Positions 1 through 7,962 of a stretch of 28,437 nucleotides of DNA are shown here, in pieces. A program made the position numbers and the translations under genes. Position 1 is the stretch's first letter. Each line of letters opens with the position of its first letter. The notes under the pieces are model-generated. The model did no database searches and was not told the origin of the DNA. It saw only the letters and a program-made list of their open reading frames with translations. The DNA is from RGIG4576 sp964613095. GTDB taxonomy: Bacteria > Bacteroidota > Bacteroidia > Bacteroidales > Muribaculaceae. The stretch is taken from positions 1 through 28,437 of the forward strand of contig CAZTFX010000023.1 in assembly GCA_964613095.1 (NCBI GenBank), written 5' to 3'.

Positions 1-71
1 TATTCCTTAATACTCATAGATAAGTAATACTTATATAAACATTACTATACCGAAAATTACTATTATTTGCA

Positions 72-98
72 AAGGTGAACCGGTATAAAATTCACCTT
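72..98 (-). terminator. Candidate terminator hairpin beyond atpG
   Basis: An 8-bp perfect inverted repeat (AAGGTGAA at 72-79, TTCACCTT at 91-98) with an 11-nt loop lies about 20 bp beyond the atpG stop codon on the minus strand. No strong U-run follows on that strand, so termination here is inferred from position and stem only. The rest of 1-118 holds no recognisable gene. Confidence 0.4.
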
Positions 99-118
99 AT
101 TCATTATTATTTCTACTT

Positions 119-1009
119 TTATCGTTCTACTTGCCCTCCTACAATATCAAGCAACTCGGTTGTAATACCTTGTTGTCTCAACTTATTGTATTCCAGTTGC
201 AATGTTTCAAGCAATGTCTTTGCATTGTCACTGGCACTCTGCATAGCCATCACACGAGCTGCTTGTTCTGAAGCATTATTCTCGGTAAACTGAGCTTGCA
301 CCATTGCCAATATGTGCAAAGGTAATACACTATTAAAGATTGTATTGCCATCAGGCTCAAATAAACATGGTGCATTTCTGTTTACGCTTCCGCTATTTTC
401 CGCTACAAGAGTTTCATACGAAACAGGTAACAGCTGTTCTTTTACCAAACGTTGACGACTTACTGATTGATAATGCATATATACAACTTCAACCAAATCA
501 TACTCTTTGTTCAAGTATGCCGTTTTCAACATTTCTGCAAAATCTGCAACTTCACGCTGCGTACTGCGTGTATGAATTTCCTTTACAGGTTTCACAGTCA
601 CGCCACTCCCCTCAAGACGCAAAGCTGCTTTAGCCATCTTTTTCCCTACAGGAAGCAACGTAATGTTAACATTATCACCATATAGATTACGAGCTTCTTC
701 CATATAACCAAGAAATCCCTTATATATGTTATTATTATAAGCTCCACATAATCCATCATCTGAACCATATACCAGATACGCGATTTTCTTTACTTCACGC
801 GCTTCAATCAGCGGAGAGGTGTATTCGCCATCGGTAGCCAATAAGTGACCGATTACCGATTGTACTTGACTGCGAAATGGCACCAAACGTCTCAACGCTT
901 GCTCATATTTGTGCATTTTAGCCGATGAAATCATCTTCATAGCACCCGTAATTTTTCCGGTAGATGCTACAGAACCGATTCTTCCTTTTAACTCGCGTAA
1001 CGTTGCCAT
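119..1009 (-). CDS. atpG: ATP synthase F1 subunit gamma
   Basis: This is the central rotor stalk of the F1 motor, which turns inside the alpha3beta3 ring and couples proton flow to ATP synthesis at the inner membrane. The 296-residue length is normal for the family. The conserved N-terminal helix (residues about 2-35, with GRIGSV, TGKITGAMKMISSAK) and the C-terminal helix (about 270-294, EYNKLRQQGITTELLDIVGG) are both present; these form the coiled coil inside F1. It is the last gene of the nuo-atp run, starting 6 bp after the atpA stop, with a possible terminator just beyond. The ATG at 1009 is the natural start because the conserved ATLRELKGRI motif follows at once. No defects are visible. 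Confidence 0.97.
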   Translation of the reverse strand: MATLRELKGRIGSVASTGKITGAMKMISSAKMHKYEQALRRLVPFRSQVQSVIGHLLATDGEYTSPLIEAREVKKIAYLVYGSDDGLCGAYNNNIYKGFLGYMEEARNLYGDNVNITLLPVGKKMAKAALRLEGSGVTVKPVKEIHTRSTQREVADFAEMLKTAYLNKEYDLVEVVYMHYQSVSRQRLVKEQLLPVSYETLVAENSGSVNRNAPCLFEPDGNTIFNSVLPLHILAMVQAQFTENNASEQAARVMAMQSASDNAKTLLETLQLEYNKLRQQGITTELLDIVGGQVER

Positions 1010-1015
1010 AGTATA

Positions 1016-2593
1016 TTAATCCTTATAGTTACTTGCTACTTGCTTAGCGACTTCAGCCAACTTTGCCGTAACATCATCATTAATGACACCACCCTTCAAT
1101 ACATCCAATACTTCTGCTTGATATTTTGCTTTCAAAGTTTGGATGAACAATTTCTCAAATTCTGCAACCTTTTCCAAAGGAACATCACTCATTAATCCTT
1201 GAGTACCACAATAAATTGCAGCAATCTGTTCTTCTACAGGTACAGGAGAATATTGAGGTTGTATCAACAGACGTTCATTCTTACGTCCCTTATCGATAGT
1301 CATGGCAGTTACAGGGTCGATATCTCCACCAAACTTAGTGAACGATTCCAATTCACGGAATTGAGCTTGTGAAATCTTCAAGGTTCCGGCAACTTTCTTC
1401 ATTGACTTAATTTGAGCATTACCTCCTACACGCGATACGGAAATACCCACATTAACAGCCGGACGCACACCATTATTAAACAAACCTGATTCCAAATAAA
1501 TCTGACCATCGGTGATTGAAATCACATTAGTTGGAATATATGCAGAAACGTCACCTGCCTGTGTTTCAATGATTGGAAGTGCAGTTAATGAACCTCCTCC
1601 TTTCACAAGAGGTTTCATCTCTTCAGGTAGATCATTCATCGCCTCTGCCACCTTTTGATTATCGATGATTTTAGCAGCACGTTCAAGCAAGCGTGAGTGC
1701 AGATAGAAAATATCACCCGGATATGCTTCACGACCTGAAGGACGTTTCAATATCAAACATAACTCACGATATGCAACCGCCTGTTTTGACAAGTCATCAT
1801 ATACAATAAGAGCATCGCGACCCGAATCACGGAAATACTCCCCGATAGCAGCACCAGCAAACGGAGCATAATAACGCATTGAAGCCGAATCGGAAGCTGT
1901 AGCAGCTACAACAACTGTATAGTCTAAAGCTCCATGCTCTTTCAATTCATTAACGATTTGCGCTACAGTTGACGCTTTTTGACCAATAGCCACGTATATA
2001 CAATATACAGGTTTTCCTGCTTCATATCCGCTTCGTTGGTTAATAATAGTGTCAATCGCAATTGCAGTCTTACCTATCTGACGGTCACCGATAATAAGCT
2101 CACGTTGTCCACGTCCTATTGGAATCATAGAGTCAATAGCCTTGATACCTGTTTGAAGAGGTTGATTTACCGGCTGGCGGAAGATAACTCCCGGAGCTTT
2201 GCGGTCAAGTGGCATACGCACCATATTACCCTCAATAGGTCCTTTTCCGTCAAGAGGTTCACCTAGAATGTTTATAACACGTCCTAGCAAACCTTCGCCT
2301 ACTTCAATAGACGCAATTTTCCCCGTACGACGCACACTCATGTTTTCAGTCACTTCATTCACCTTATCAAGAAGAATCACACCCACATTGCTTTCTTCAA
2401 GGTTCATAGCTACGCCTGTCACACCGTTCTCAAATTCTACGAGCTCATTGGCTTTCACATTTTCAAGACCATAGACATGCGCCACGCCGTCACCCACACT
2501 TAATACGGTGCCAACTTCTTCAAAAGAGACTTTTGCATTGACTGCACTGAGTTCTTTTTTTAATATTTCTGATACCTCACTTGGATTTATCAT
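1016..2593 (-). CDS. atpA: ATP synthase F1 subunit alpha
   Basis: This is the non-catalytic nucleotide-binding subunit of F1, alternating with beta in the hexamer. The 525-residue protein has the N-terminal beta-barrel (about 25-95), a P-loop GDRQIGKT at 169-176, the DALIVYDDLSKQA Walker B region with the adjacent alpha-type motif, and the C-terminal helical domain. Its ATG overlaps the atpH stop codon by 4 bp (ATGA at 2590-2593), a classic translational-coupling overlap. The gene order atpH-atpA-atpG is standard. Length and motifs are complete, so it should be functional. Confidence 0.98.
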   Translation of the reverse strand: MINPSEVSEILKKELSAVNAKVSFEEVGTVLSVGDGVAHVYGLENVKANELVEFENGVTGVAMNLEESNVGVILLDKVNEVTENMSVRRTGKIASIEVGEGLLGRVINILGEPLDGKGPIEGNMVRMPLDRKAPGVIFRQPVNQPLQTGIKAIDSMIPIGRGQRELIIGDRQIGKTAIAIDTIINQRSGYEAGKPVYCIYVAIGQKASTVAQIVNELKEHGALDYTVVVAATASDSASMRYYAPFAGAAIGEYFRDSGRDALIVYDDLSKQAVAYRELCLILKRPSGREAYPGDIFYLHSRLLERAAKIIDNQKVAEAMNDLPEEMKPLVKGGGSLTALPIIETQAGDVSAYIPTNVISITDGQIYLESGLFNNGVRPAVNVGISVSRVGGNAQIKSMKKVAGTLKISQAQFRELESFTKFGGDIDPVTAMTIDKGRKNERLLIQPQYSPVPVEEQIAAIYCGTQGLMSDVPLEKVAEFEKLFIQTLKAKYQAEVLDVLKGGVINDDVTAKLAEVAKQVASNYKD

Positions 2594-3132
2594 CTCTTTA
2601 AGAGTTTTAAACGCAATTTCTTTAATTCATTCTTAATAGAAGTATCCAATACCATTGAATCCACCTGTACCATAAATCCTCCAATTAAATCAGGATTCAC
2701 TGTTACTGTTTTTTCTACAGTTTTACCTTTCAATTCATGTTGTACAACTTCTATTATCTGCGATAGTTTATCCTCAGGCAATTCAGTTGCCGTCGTGATA
2801 TTTACTTGCGCTATATTATTGGCTTCTCGATATATTTTACCATAAGCCAATGACATTTCACGCATGAAACATTCCCGGTTGCTCTTAATTACCAACAATA
2901 TGAATTTATCAAGACATCCGTCCTTAGAAGCTCCGGAAGCCGACAAAAGCACTTTTTCCCTATCGACCACAGGCAAAAACGGATTATCTACCGTCTTTTT
3001 AAGCTCAGGCAATGCCTCGTAGCTTTCCGACAGTCGTTTCATTTGCAAATACACCTCTTCGGTCACACCTTCTTCTTGTGCAACTTTATAGAGAGCCTTT
3101 GCATACCGATTTGGAATAAGTCCATCATTCAT
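2590..3132 (-). CDS. atpH: ATP synthase F1 subunit delta
   Basis: This is the peripheral stalk component that links the top of F1 to the b subunits. The 180-residue length fits the family. Family-like elements are the N-terminal IPNRYAKALYKVAQEEG helix and the C-terminal segment TVTVNPDLIGGFMVQVDSMVLDTS, which matches the conserved region before the last helix of bacterial delta subunits. It starts 5 bp after atpF and overlaps atpA by 4 bp. Delta sequences diverge strongly, so the call rests on these motifs plus the fixed position between atpF and atpA. Confidence 0.95.
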   Translation of the reverse strand: MNDGLIPNRYAKALYKVAQEEGVTEEVYLQMKRLSESYEALPELKKTVDNPFLPVVDREKVLLSASGASKDGCLDKFILLVIKSNRECFMREMSLAYGKIYREANNIAQVNITTATELPEDKLSQIIEVVQHELKGKTVEKTVTVNPDLIGGFMVQVDSMVLDTSIKNELKKLRLKLLKR

Positions 3133-3137
3133 AACTT

Positions 3138-3635
3138 TCAGTTTTTAGTCTCAACCTCGTTCAACAATTTTTCCACAAGCTCGGCTTGTGACTTATCGTC
3201 AGCCAAATCCTTACGAACCACTTTTTCAGCAATCAATAAAGCAAATTGGCTCACCTCACTGCGGAATTGCATCTCCGATTCCTTACGCGCCTGTTCTATC
3301 GACACCTTAGCGGCATCCATTACCTTTTTGGCTTCAACAGTTGCCGCCTCTTTTGCTTCCTCAATAATTTGAGTCTTCATTTTGGCAGCTTCGCGCAAGA
3401 TTTCAGCTTGCTGTTTCTGTGCTTCGGTTACATATTTTGCTGCTTCTTTTTGAGCATTCTCCAATTGCTCTTTTGCATTTTGAGCATATTCAACTCCTTT
3501 ATCTATTAAGTTGGCTCGTTCTTCCAAGCTCTTAACGATAAATGGCCAGCCGAATTTCCCCAAGATAAGAACCAAGAGGAGAACTGTCACGAACATCCAA
3601 AATATCAAGCCGAAATCGGGCGAGAACAGTTCCAT
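3138..3635 (-). CDS. atpF: ATP synthase F0 subunit b
   Basis: This is the membrane-anchored peripheral stator stalk. The 165-residue protein has one N-terminal membrane segment (about 8-27), the short conserved KFGWPFI turn, and then a long charged helix rich in Ala, Glu, Lys and Gln (about 35-145) that would form the dimeric coiled coil. It sits between atpE (12 bp upstream) and atpH (5 bp downstream). Only one b gene is present, so a homodimeric stalk is expected, as is usual for non-photosynthetic bacteria. Confidence 0.96.
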   Translation of the reverse strand: MELFSPDFGLIFWMFVTVLLLVLILGKFGWPFIVKSLEERANLIDKGVEYAQNAKEQLENAQKEAAKYVTEAQKQQAEILREAAKMKTQIIEEAKEAATVEAKKVMDAAKVSIEQARKESEMQFRSEVSQFALLIAEKVVRKDLADDKSQAELVEKLLNEVETKN

Positions 3636-3647
3636 TCTACTTATTTA

Positions 3648-3911
3648 TTAAACAAACAATGTTAATAGACAAACGATTACGCCGAAAAGTGCCACACCTT
3701 CCACAAGTGCTGCGATTACAATCATATTGCTACGAATGTCGCCTGCAGATTCCGGTTGACGTGCGATTGCTTCCATGGCAGATGCACCGATCTTACCGAT
3801 ACCAATACCTGCTCCAATTGCTACAATACCTGCTCCAATACAAGCACCTAGACGGTCTAGACCAAGACTTTGAGCAGCTTCAACTGCTTGAGCTAAAATC
3901 ATTCCTAACAT
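3648..3911 (-). CDS. atpE: ATP synthase F0 subunit c
   Basis: This is the proteolipid that forms the ion-driven rotor ring. The 87-residue hairpin has two membrane helices joined by the polar loop ARQPE (50-54). The ion-binding carboxylate is Glu71 in ALVEGVALF. The positions that mark Na+-binding rings (a Gln 13 residues before the loop Arg, and Ser/Thr after the Glu) are Ile38 and Gly72-Val73 here, so I infer proton coupling. A 53-bp AT-rich gap separates it from atpB. The small hydrophobic protein and the glycine-rich first helix (GAGIVAIGAGIGIG) make the identification secure. Confidence 0.97.
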   Translation of the reverse strand: MLGMILAQAVEAAQSLGLDRLGACIGAGIVAIGAGIGIGKIGASAMEAIARQPESAGDIRSNMIVIAALVEGVALFGVIVCLLTLFV

Positions 3912-3964
3912 AATTTTAAAATTTAATGGTTAATATTTTTGTTATTTTTTTATTTATTCTTTTT

Positions 3965-5026
3965 TTATATTTCTACTTCATCTCCATGCTCTTCTTGAGC
4001 CAAAGAAATGAATAACGCCGACAACATTGTGAACACAAATGCTTGTATAAAACTCACTAATGTATCAAGTAGCAACATAAATAATGAGAAAGCTACCGAG
4101 AAAACAGTGGTTACTCCCATTACCGCAGAGCCAAATGCTCCAAATATAAAAATAAGTAATGTAAGAACAAGCACAATAATGTGACCACCCATCATGTTGG
4201 CAAATAAACGTACCGTCAATGCCGCAGGCTTGGTGAACAAACCAAACAGCTCAATAAGAGGCATAATTGGAAGAGGCACCTTCAACCACCATGGCACATC
4301 CGGCCAGAAAACTTCTTTCCAGTAGTGTTTTGTTCCAAAAACATTGGTCATAAAGAACGTGAACAATGCCAAAACCATAGTTACAGCTATATTGCCGGTT
4401 AGATTTGCACCTCCGGGGAATATAACAATCAGCCCTAACAAGTTCATAATCAATATCAAGAAGAATACAGTGAGTAAATAAGGACCAAATTTAGCCGATT
4501 TTTTACCCAATGTAGGACGTATAACTGTATTATATACAAATTCTACGATCAATTCCAAGAAAGCTGTTCCTTTACGAGGAGCTTTTAATGGATTCTTCTT
4601 ATACCAGCGATATATACACATTACGCACAATACCACCACCAATGCAGAGATAAACAAAGCCGCAACATTTTTAGTTATTGAGATATCTAATGGACGATAC
4701 ACCGTACCATCGGCTTTCACACCAACTATTTTGCCTTTATAATCTCCTTCTTTGGCAATATAAAATCCGCTATAAGACGCACCATGTTCAACACGAGCCG
4801 AACTGAATACATGCCAACTACCTTCATAATCGCGCACAATTATTGGTAACGGAATGTAATGATGGTGTGAAAATGGAGCAGCCCATCCATAAGTATCACC
4901 CAAATGTTCAAAAATAACAGTTTTGGGATCAACTTCACCCGATGAATGTTCCTCCGCATTTACCTTTATCGGTGAAATGGTAAGAATCATCGAAAAAGTC
5001 ATCAATATGGCTAAAACTTTCTTCAT
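3965..5026 (-). CDS. atpB: ATP synthase F0 subunit a
   Basis: This is the stator channel subunit that carries protons to and from the c-ring. The ATG at 5026 gives 353 residues beginning MKKVLAIL, a signal-peptide-like start; an upstream GTG at 5050 would overlap atpC and adds nothing conserved. After about 100 periplasmic residues with a His-rich stretch (SHHHY), the five or so membrane helices follow. They include the essential arginine in PAALTVRLFANMMGGH (Arg273 from this start). The long exported N-terminal extension is typical of Bacteroidota AtpB and absent from the E. coli protein. It starts 11 bp after atpC; the extra small gene found here in some relatives is absent. Confidence 0.96.
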   Translation of the reverse strand: MKKVLAILMTFSMILTISPIKVNAEEHSSGEVDPKTVIFEHLGDTYGWAAPFSHHHYIPLPIIVRDYEGSWHVFSSARVEHGASYSGFYIAKEGDYKGKIVGVKADGTVYRPLDISITKNVAALFISALVVVLCVMCIYRWYKKNPLKAPRKGTAFLELIVEFVYNTVIRPTLGKKSAKFGPYLLTVFFLILIMNLLGLIVIFPGGANLTGNIAVTMVLALFTFFMTNVFGTKHYWKEVFWPDVPWWLKVPLPIMPLIELFGLFTKPAALTVRLFANMMGGHIIVLVLTLLIFIFGAFGSAVMGVTTVFSVAFSLFMLLLDTLVSFIQAFVFTMLSALFISLAQEEHGDEVEI

Positions 5027-5037
5027 ATCACACGGAT

Positions 5038-5271
5038 TTAATATAAACACACTGAAACAACATTGTGATTAACGTCGGCAATACCGCCTTTTATTTCCAT
5101 AGATTCATCTTTATCATCAACAGTGTACACAAGTGTGCCTGCAACAAGAGAAGAAATCAAGGCAGCGTGATTCTCCAGAACTGTAAACAATCCTTGAGCT
5201 CCGGGTAATGTTACCTTTGATACTTCGCCGGTAAATTCCACTTTTTCAGCCGATATTATATTCAGTGTCAT
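5038..5271 (-). CDS. atpC: ATP synthase F1 subunit epsilon, short form
   Basis: This is the foot of the central stalk. At 77 residues it holds only the N-terminal beta-sandwich (VEFTGEVSKVTLPGAQGLFTVLENHAAL is spread over about 11-38, with the typical GxxGxFxVLxxHA pattern) and lacks the C-terminal two-helix domain that inhibits ATP hydrolysis in E. coli epsilon (about 138 residues). Short AtpC proteins are known in Bacteroidota, so this is not a truncation artefact. It lies between atpD (23-bp gap) and atpB (11-bp gap), the family's usual position. Confidence 0.94.
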   Translation of the reverse strand: MTLNIISAEKVEFTGEVSKVTLPGAQGLFTVLENHAALISSLVAGTLVYTVDDKDESMEIKGGIADVNHNVVSVCLY

Positions 5272-5294
5272 AATTATCTAATTACTTAACAAGT

Positions 5295-6803
5295 TTACTT
5301 ACCAATTTCAGCAAGCATTTTCTTGCCTTTTTCTATTGCTTCATCAATAGTACCCACATTCAAGAATGCTTGTTCGGGATATTCATCCATTTCACCGTTC
5401 AAAATCATCTTGAAACCACGAATTGTTTCATTCAATGGTACCATTACACCGGGAAGACCGGTAAATTGTTCGGCTACGAAGAATGGCTGTGACAAGAAAC
5501 GTTGAGCACGACGTGCACGTGATACTACCAACTTATCTTCATCACTCAATTCATCAACACCCAAAATTGCGATGATATCTTGCAATTCATTATACTTCTG
5601 AAGCAATTTCTTAACGCTTTGAGCAACCTCATAATGCTCTTCACCCACCAAGTGAGGATCAAGCATACGAGAAGTTGAATCCAATGGGTCAACTGCCGGA
5701 TAAATACCCAACTCACTGATTTTTCGGCTCAACACCGTTGTTGCATCCAAGAAACTGAATGTTGTTGCAGGAGCGGGGTCGGTCAAGTCATCGGCAGGCA
5801 CATAAATAGCTTGTACCGATGTGATACTACCCGATTTAGTTGACGTAATACGTTCTTGCAAAGCACCCATTTCAGAGGCAAGAGTAGGTTGATAACCCAC
5901 AGCCGAAGGCATACGACCCAACAAAGCAGATACTTCGGAACCAGCCTGAGTGAAACGGAAGATATTATCAATAAATAGCAAGATTTCTTTACCACCTCCA
6001 TCTTGATCACGGAACTGTTCTGCAACGGTTAATCCTGAAAGAGCTACACGCAAACGTGCACCCGGTGGCTCATTCATCTGTCCGAACACAAGTGTACCTT
6101 GTGATTTTGCGACTTCATCCATATCAACGTCATCAAGATTCCATTCACCTTTTTCAAGACCTTCTTTGAACTTGTCACCATACTTGATAACACCACTTTC
6201 AATCATTTCTCGTAACAGGTCATTTCCTTCACGAGTACGTTCACCTACACCGGTAAACACAGAGAAACCGTTATGACCATGAGCAATATTGTGGATAAGT
6301 TCCATAATCAATACGGTCTTGCCCACACCGGCACCACCGAACAAACCGATTTTACCACCTTTAGCATAAGGTTCAAGCAAGTCGATTACCTTAATACCTG
6401 TAAATAGGATCTCCGAGCTGATTGACAAATCGGCAAAAGCCGGAGCAGGTTGATGTATTGAACGACGAGCAGAACCTTCTTCCATGTCTTTTAAGTGGTC
6501 TATTGGTTCACCTATCACATTCAACAATCTACCTTTCACTTGATCTCCCGTAGGCACAGAAATAGGCATACCTTTATCAACCACTTTCATGCCACGTTGC
6601 AATCCATCAGTACTTTCCATAGCCACACATCTTACTGTATCTTCACCGATGTGTTGTTCTACTTCAAGTATTAGTTCCGTTCCATCTTCACGCTTTACAC
6701 CAAGCGAGGTATAGATGGCAGGTACAACATTACCTTCGCCCTCGAAGATAACATCGACCACCGGACCGATTACTTGTGCTATTTTTCCAATATTCTTGCT
6801 CAT
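5295..6803 (-). CDS. atpD: ATP synthase F1 subunit beta
   Basis: This is the catalytic subunit of F1, which makes ATP from ADP and phosphate. The 502-residue protein has the P-loop GGAGVGKT at 156-163, the catalytic GERTREGNDL motif, an acidic insert before SQGTLVFGQMNEPPGAR, and the C-terminal helical domain with the acidic DELSDEDK stretch. As in other Bacteroidota it leads the atp genes (atpD-atpC-atpB-atpE-atpF-atpH-atpA-atpG). Its start lies only 42 bp after the nuoH stop, and no TAnnTTTG promoter is visible in that gap, so it is probably read through from the nuo promoter. Confidence 0.98.
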   Translation of the reverse strand: MSKNIGKIAQVIGPVVDVIFEGEGNVVPAIYTSLGVKREDGTELILEVEQHIGEDTVRCVAMESTDGLQRGMKVVDKGMPISVPTGDQVKGRLLNVIGEPIDHLKDMEEGSARRSIHQPAPAFADLSISSEILFTGIKVIDLLEPYAKGGKIGLFGGAGVGKTVLIMELIHNIAHGHNGFSVFTGVGERTREGNDLLREMIESGVIKYGDKFKEGLEKGEWNLDDVDMDEVAKSQGTLVFGQMNEPPGARLRVALSGLTVAEQFRDQDGGGKEILLFIDNIFRFTQAGSEVSALLGRMPSAVGYQPTLASEMGALQERITSTKSGSITSVQAIYVPADDLTDPAPATTFSFLDATTVLSRKISELGIYPAVDPLDSTSRMLDPHLVGEEHYEVAQSVKKLLQKYNELQDIIAILGVDELSDEDKLVVSRARRAQRFLSQPFFVAEQFTGLPGVMVPLNETIRGFKMILNGEMDEYPEQAFLNVGTIDEAIEKGKKMLAEIGK

Positions 6804-6845
6804 AGCAACGCTTCTATATTAGTTTTTAGTTAATTTACTTTTATA

Positions 6846-7922
6846 TTAGAAGTGTAAATCATACATTACGACCAATGTCATAAGTATCAAGTTAAATAAG
6901 CCTATTGGCATAAGATATTTCCATTCCAACTTCAACATTTGGTCGATACGAACACGAGGATAAGACCAACGGAACCATATCAACAAGAATGAAATAAAGA
7001 ATGCTTTACCCAAGAACCACACTACTGAAGGGATATAATCCATAACAGCATTAAAGCCGTCCCATCCCGGAACATGTAATGGCATCCAGCCTCCCAAGAA
7101 CAATAGTGAAGCGATTCCCGATACAATGAACAAATTCAAATATTCGGCAAGATAGTAGAAACCGAAATGGATACCTGAATACTCTGTGTGGTATCCTGCA
7201 GTCAACTCATGTTCTGCTTCAGGCATATCAAATGGTCCACGATTAGTTTCAGCATTTGCAGCAATAAGATAAATTATAAATGCAATAAATGCCGGAATAT
7301 GTCCTTTAAACAAGAACCAACCATCGGCTTGTGCTTCAACCAACCCTGTAATTGACATTGTTCCTGCCAACACAACAATAGTTAGAATAGACAATCCCAC
7401 CGACAATTCATAACTTACCATTTGAGCTCCGGAACGCATTGCACCGATAAGTGTATATTTATTGTTACTTGACCAACCGGCAAGTAAAATACCCAATACA
7501 CCGATAGAAGACGCCGCAACCATAAAGAATACACCAATATTAAAATCAATGATTTGCAAACCATTACCCCATGGCAAACATGCAAATGTAAGCATTGATG
7601 CAATAATCACCAAGTATGGTGCAAGTGCAAACAAGAAACGGTCAATATTTTCAAGACGAATAAGTTCTTTAATAAGAATCTTGAACATATCGGCAAACAC
7701 TTGCAGTAATCCCCAAGGACCTACACGCATAGGACCAAGACGACATTGCATCCATGCACATAACTTACGTTCATAGAAAATGTAGAACAATGCTAAAAGT
7801 GCATACACCAAAAGTAATGCTACACCTATCAACACACATTCCACCGTTGTTGTTAACCAGCCGGGCATAAAGCTCATAAGCAACTCATGTATCCAACTTG
7901 TAACTATACTGAAATCAAACAT
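6846..7922 (-). CDS. nuoH: NADH-quinone oxidoreductase subunit H
   Basis: This is the membrane subunit of complex I that helps form the quinone-binding cavity and couples it to proton pumping. The 358-residue protein has about eight membrane helices and the family signatures ERKLCAWMQCRLGPMRVGP (51-69) and ETNRGPFDMPEAEHEL (225-240), which carry charged residues near the quinone site. It follows nuoCD by 40 bp. In Bacteroidales nuoI normally comes next, but here atpD does. The gene itself looks intact, ending in a short Phe-containing tail (MYDLHF). Confidence 0.97.
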   Translation of the reverse strand: MFDFSIVTSWIHELLMSFMPGWLTTTVECVLIGVALLLVYALLALFYIFYERKLCAWMQCRLGPMRVGPWGLLQVFADMFKILIKELIRLENIDRFLFALAPYLVIIASMLTFACLPWGNGLQIIDFNIGVFFMVAASSIGVLGILLAGWSSNNKYTLIGAMRSGAQMVSYELSVGLSILTIVVLAGTMSITGLVEAQADGWFLFKGHIPAFIAFIIYLIAANAETNRGPFDMPEAEHELTAGYHTEYSGIHFGFYYLAEYLNLFIVSGIASLLFLGGWMPLHVPGWDGFNAVMDYIPSVVWFLGKAFFISFLLIWFRWSYPRVRIDQMLKLEWKYLMPIGLFNLILMTLVVMYDLHF

Positions 7923-7962
7923 ATCTGTTATTTTTTCTTTAAATTACTATTCTGTGTTAATT

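Noticed and set aside
5027..5050. A longer atpB reading starting at 5050.
   Set aside because: The codon is GTG and lies inside atpC. The ATG at 5026 begins a clean signal-peptide-like sequence.
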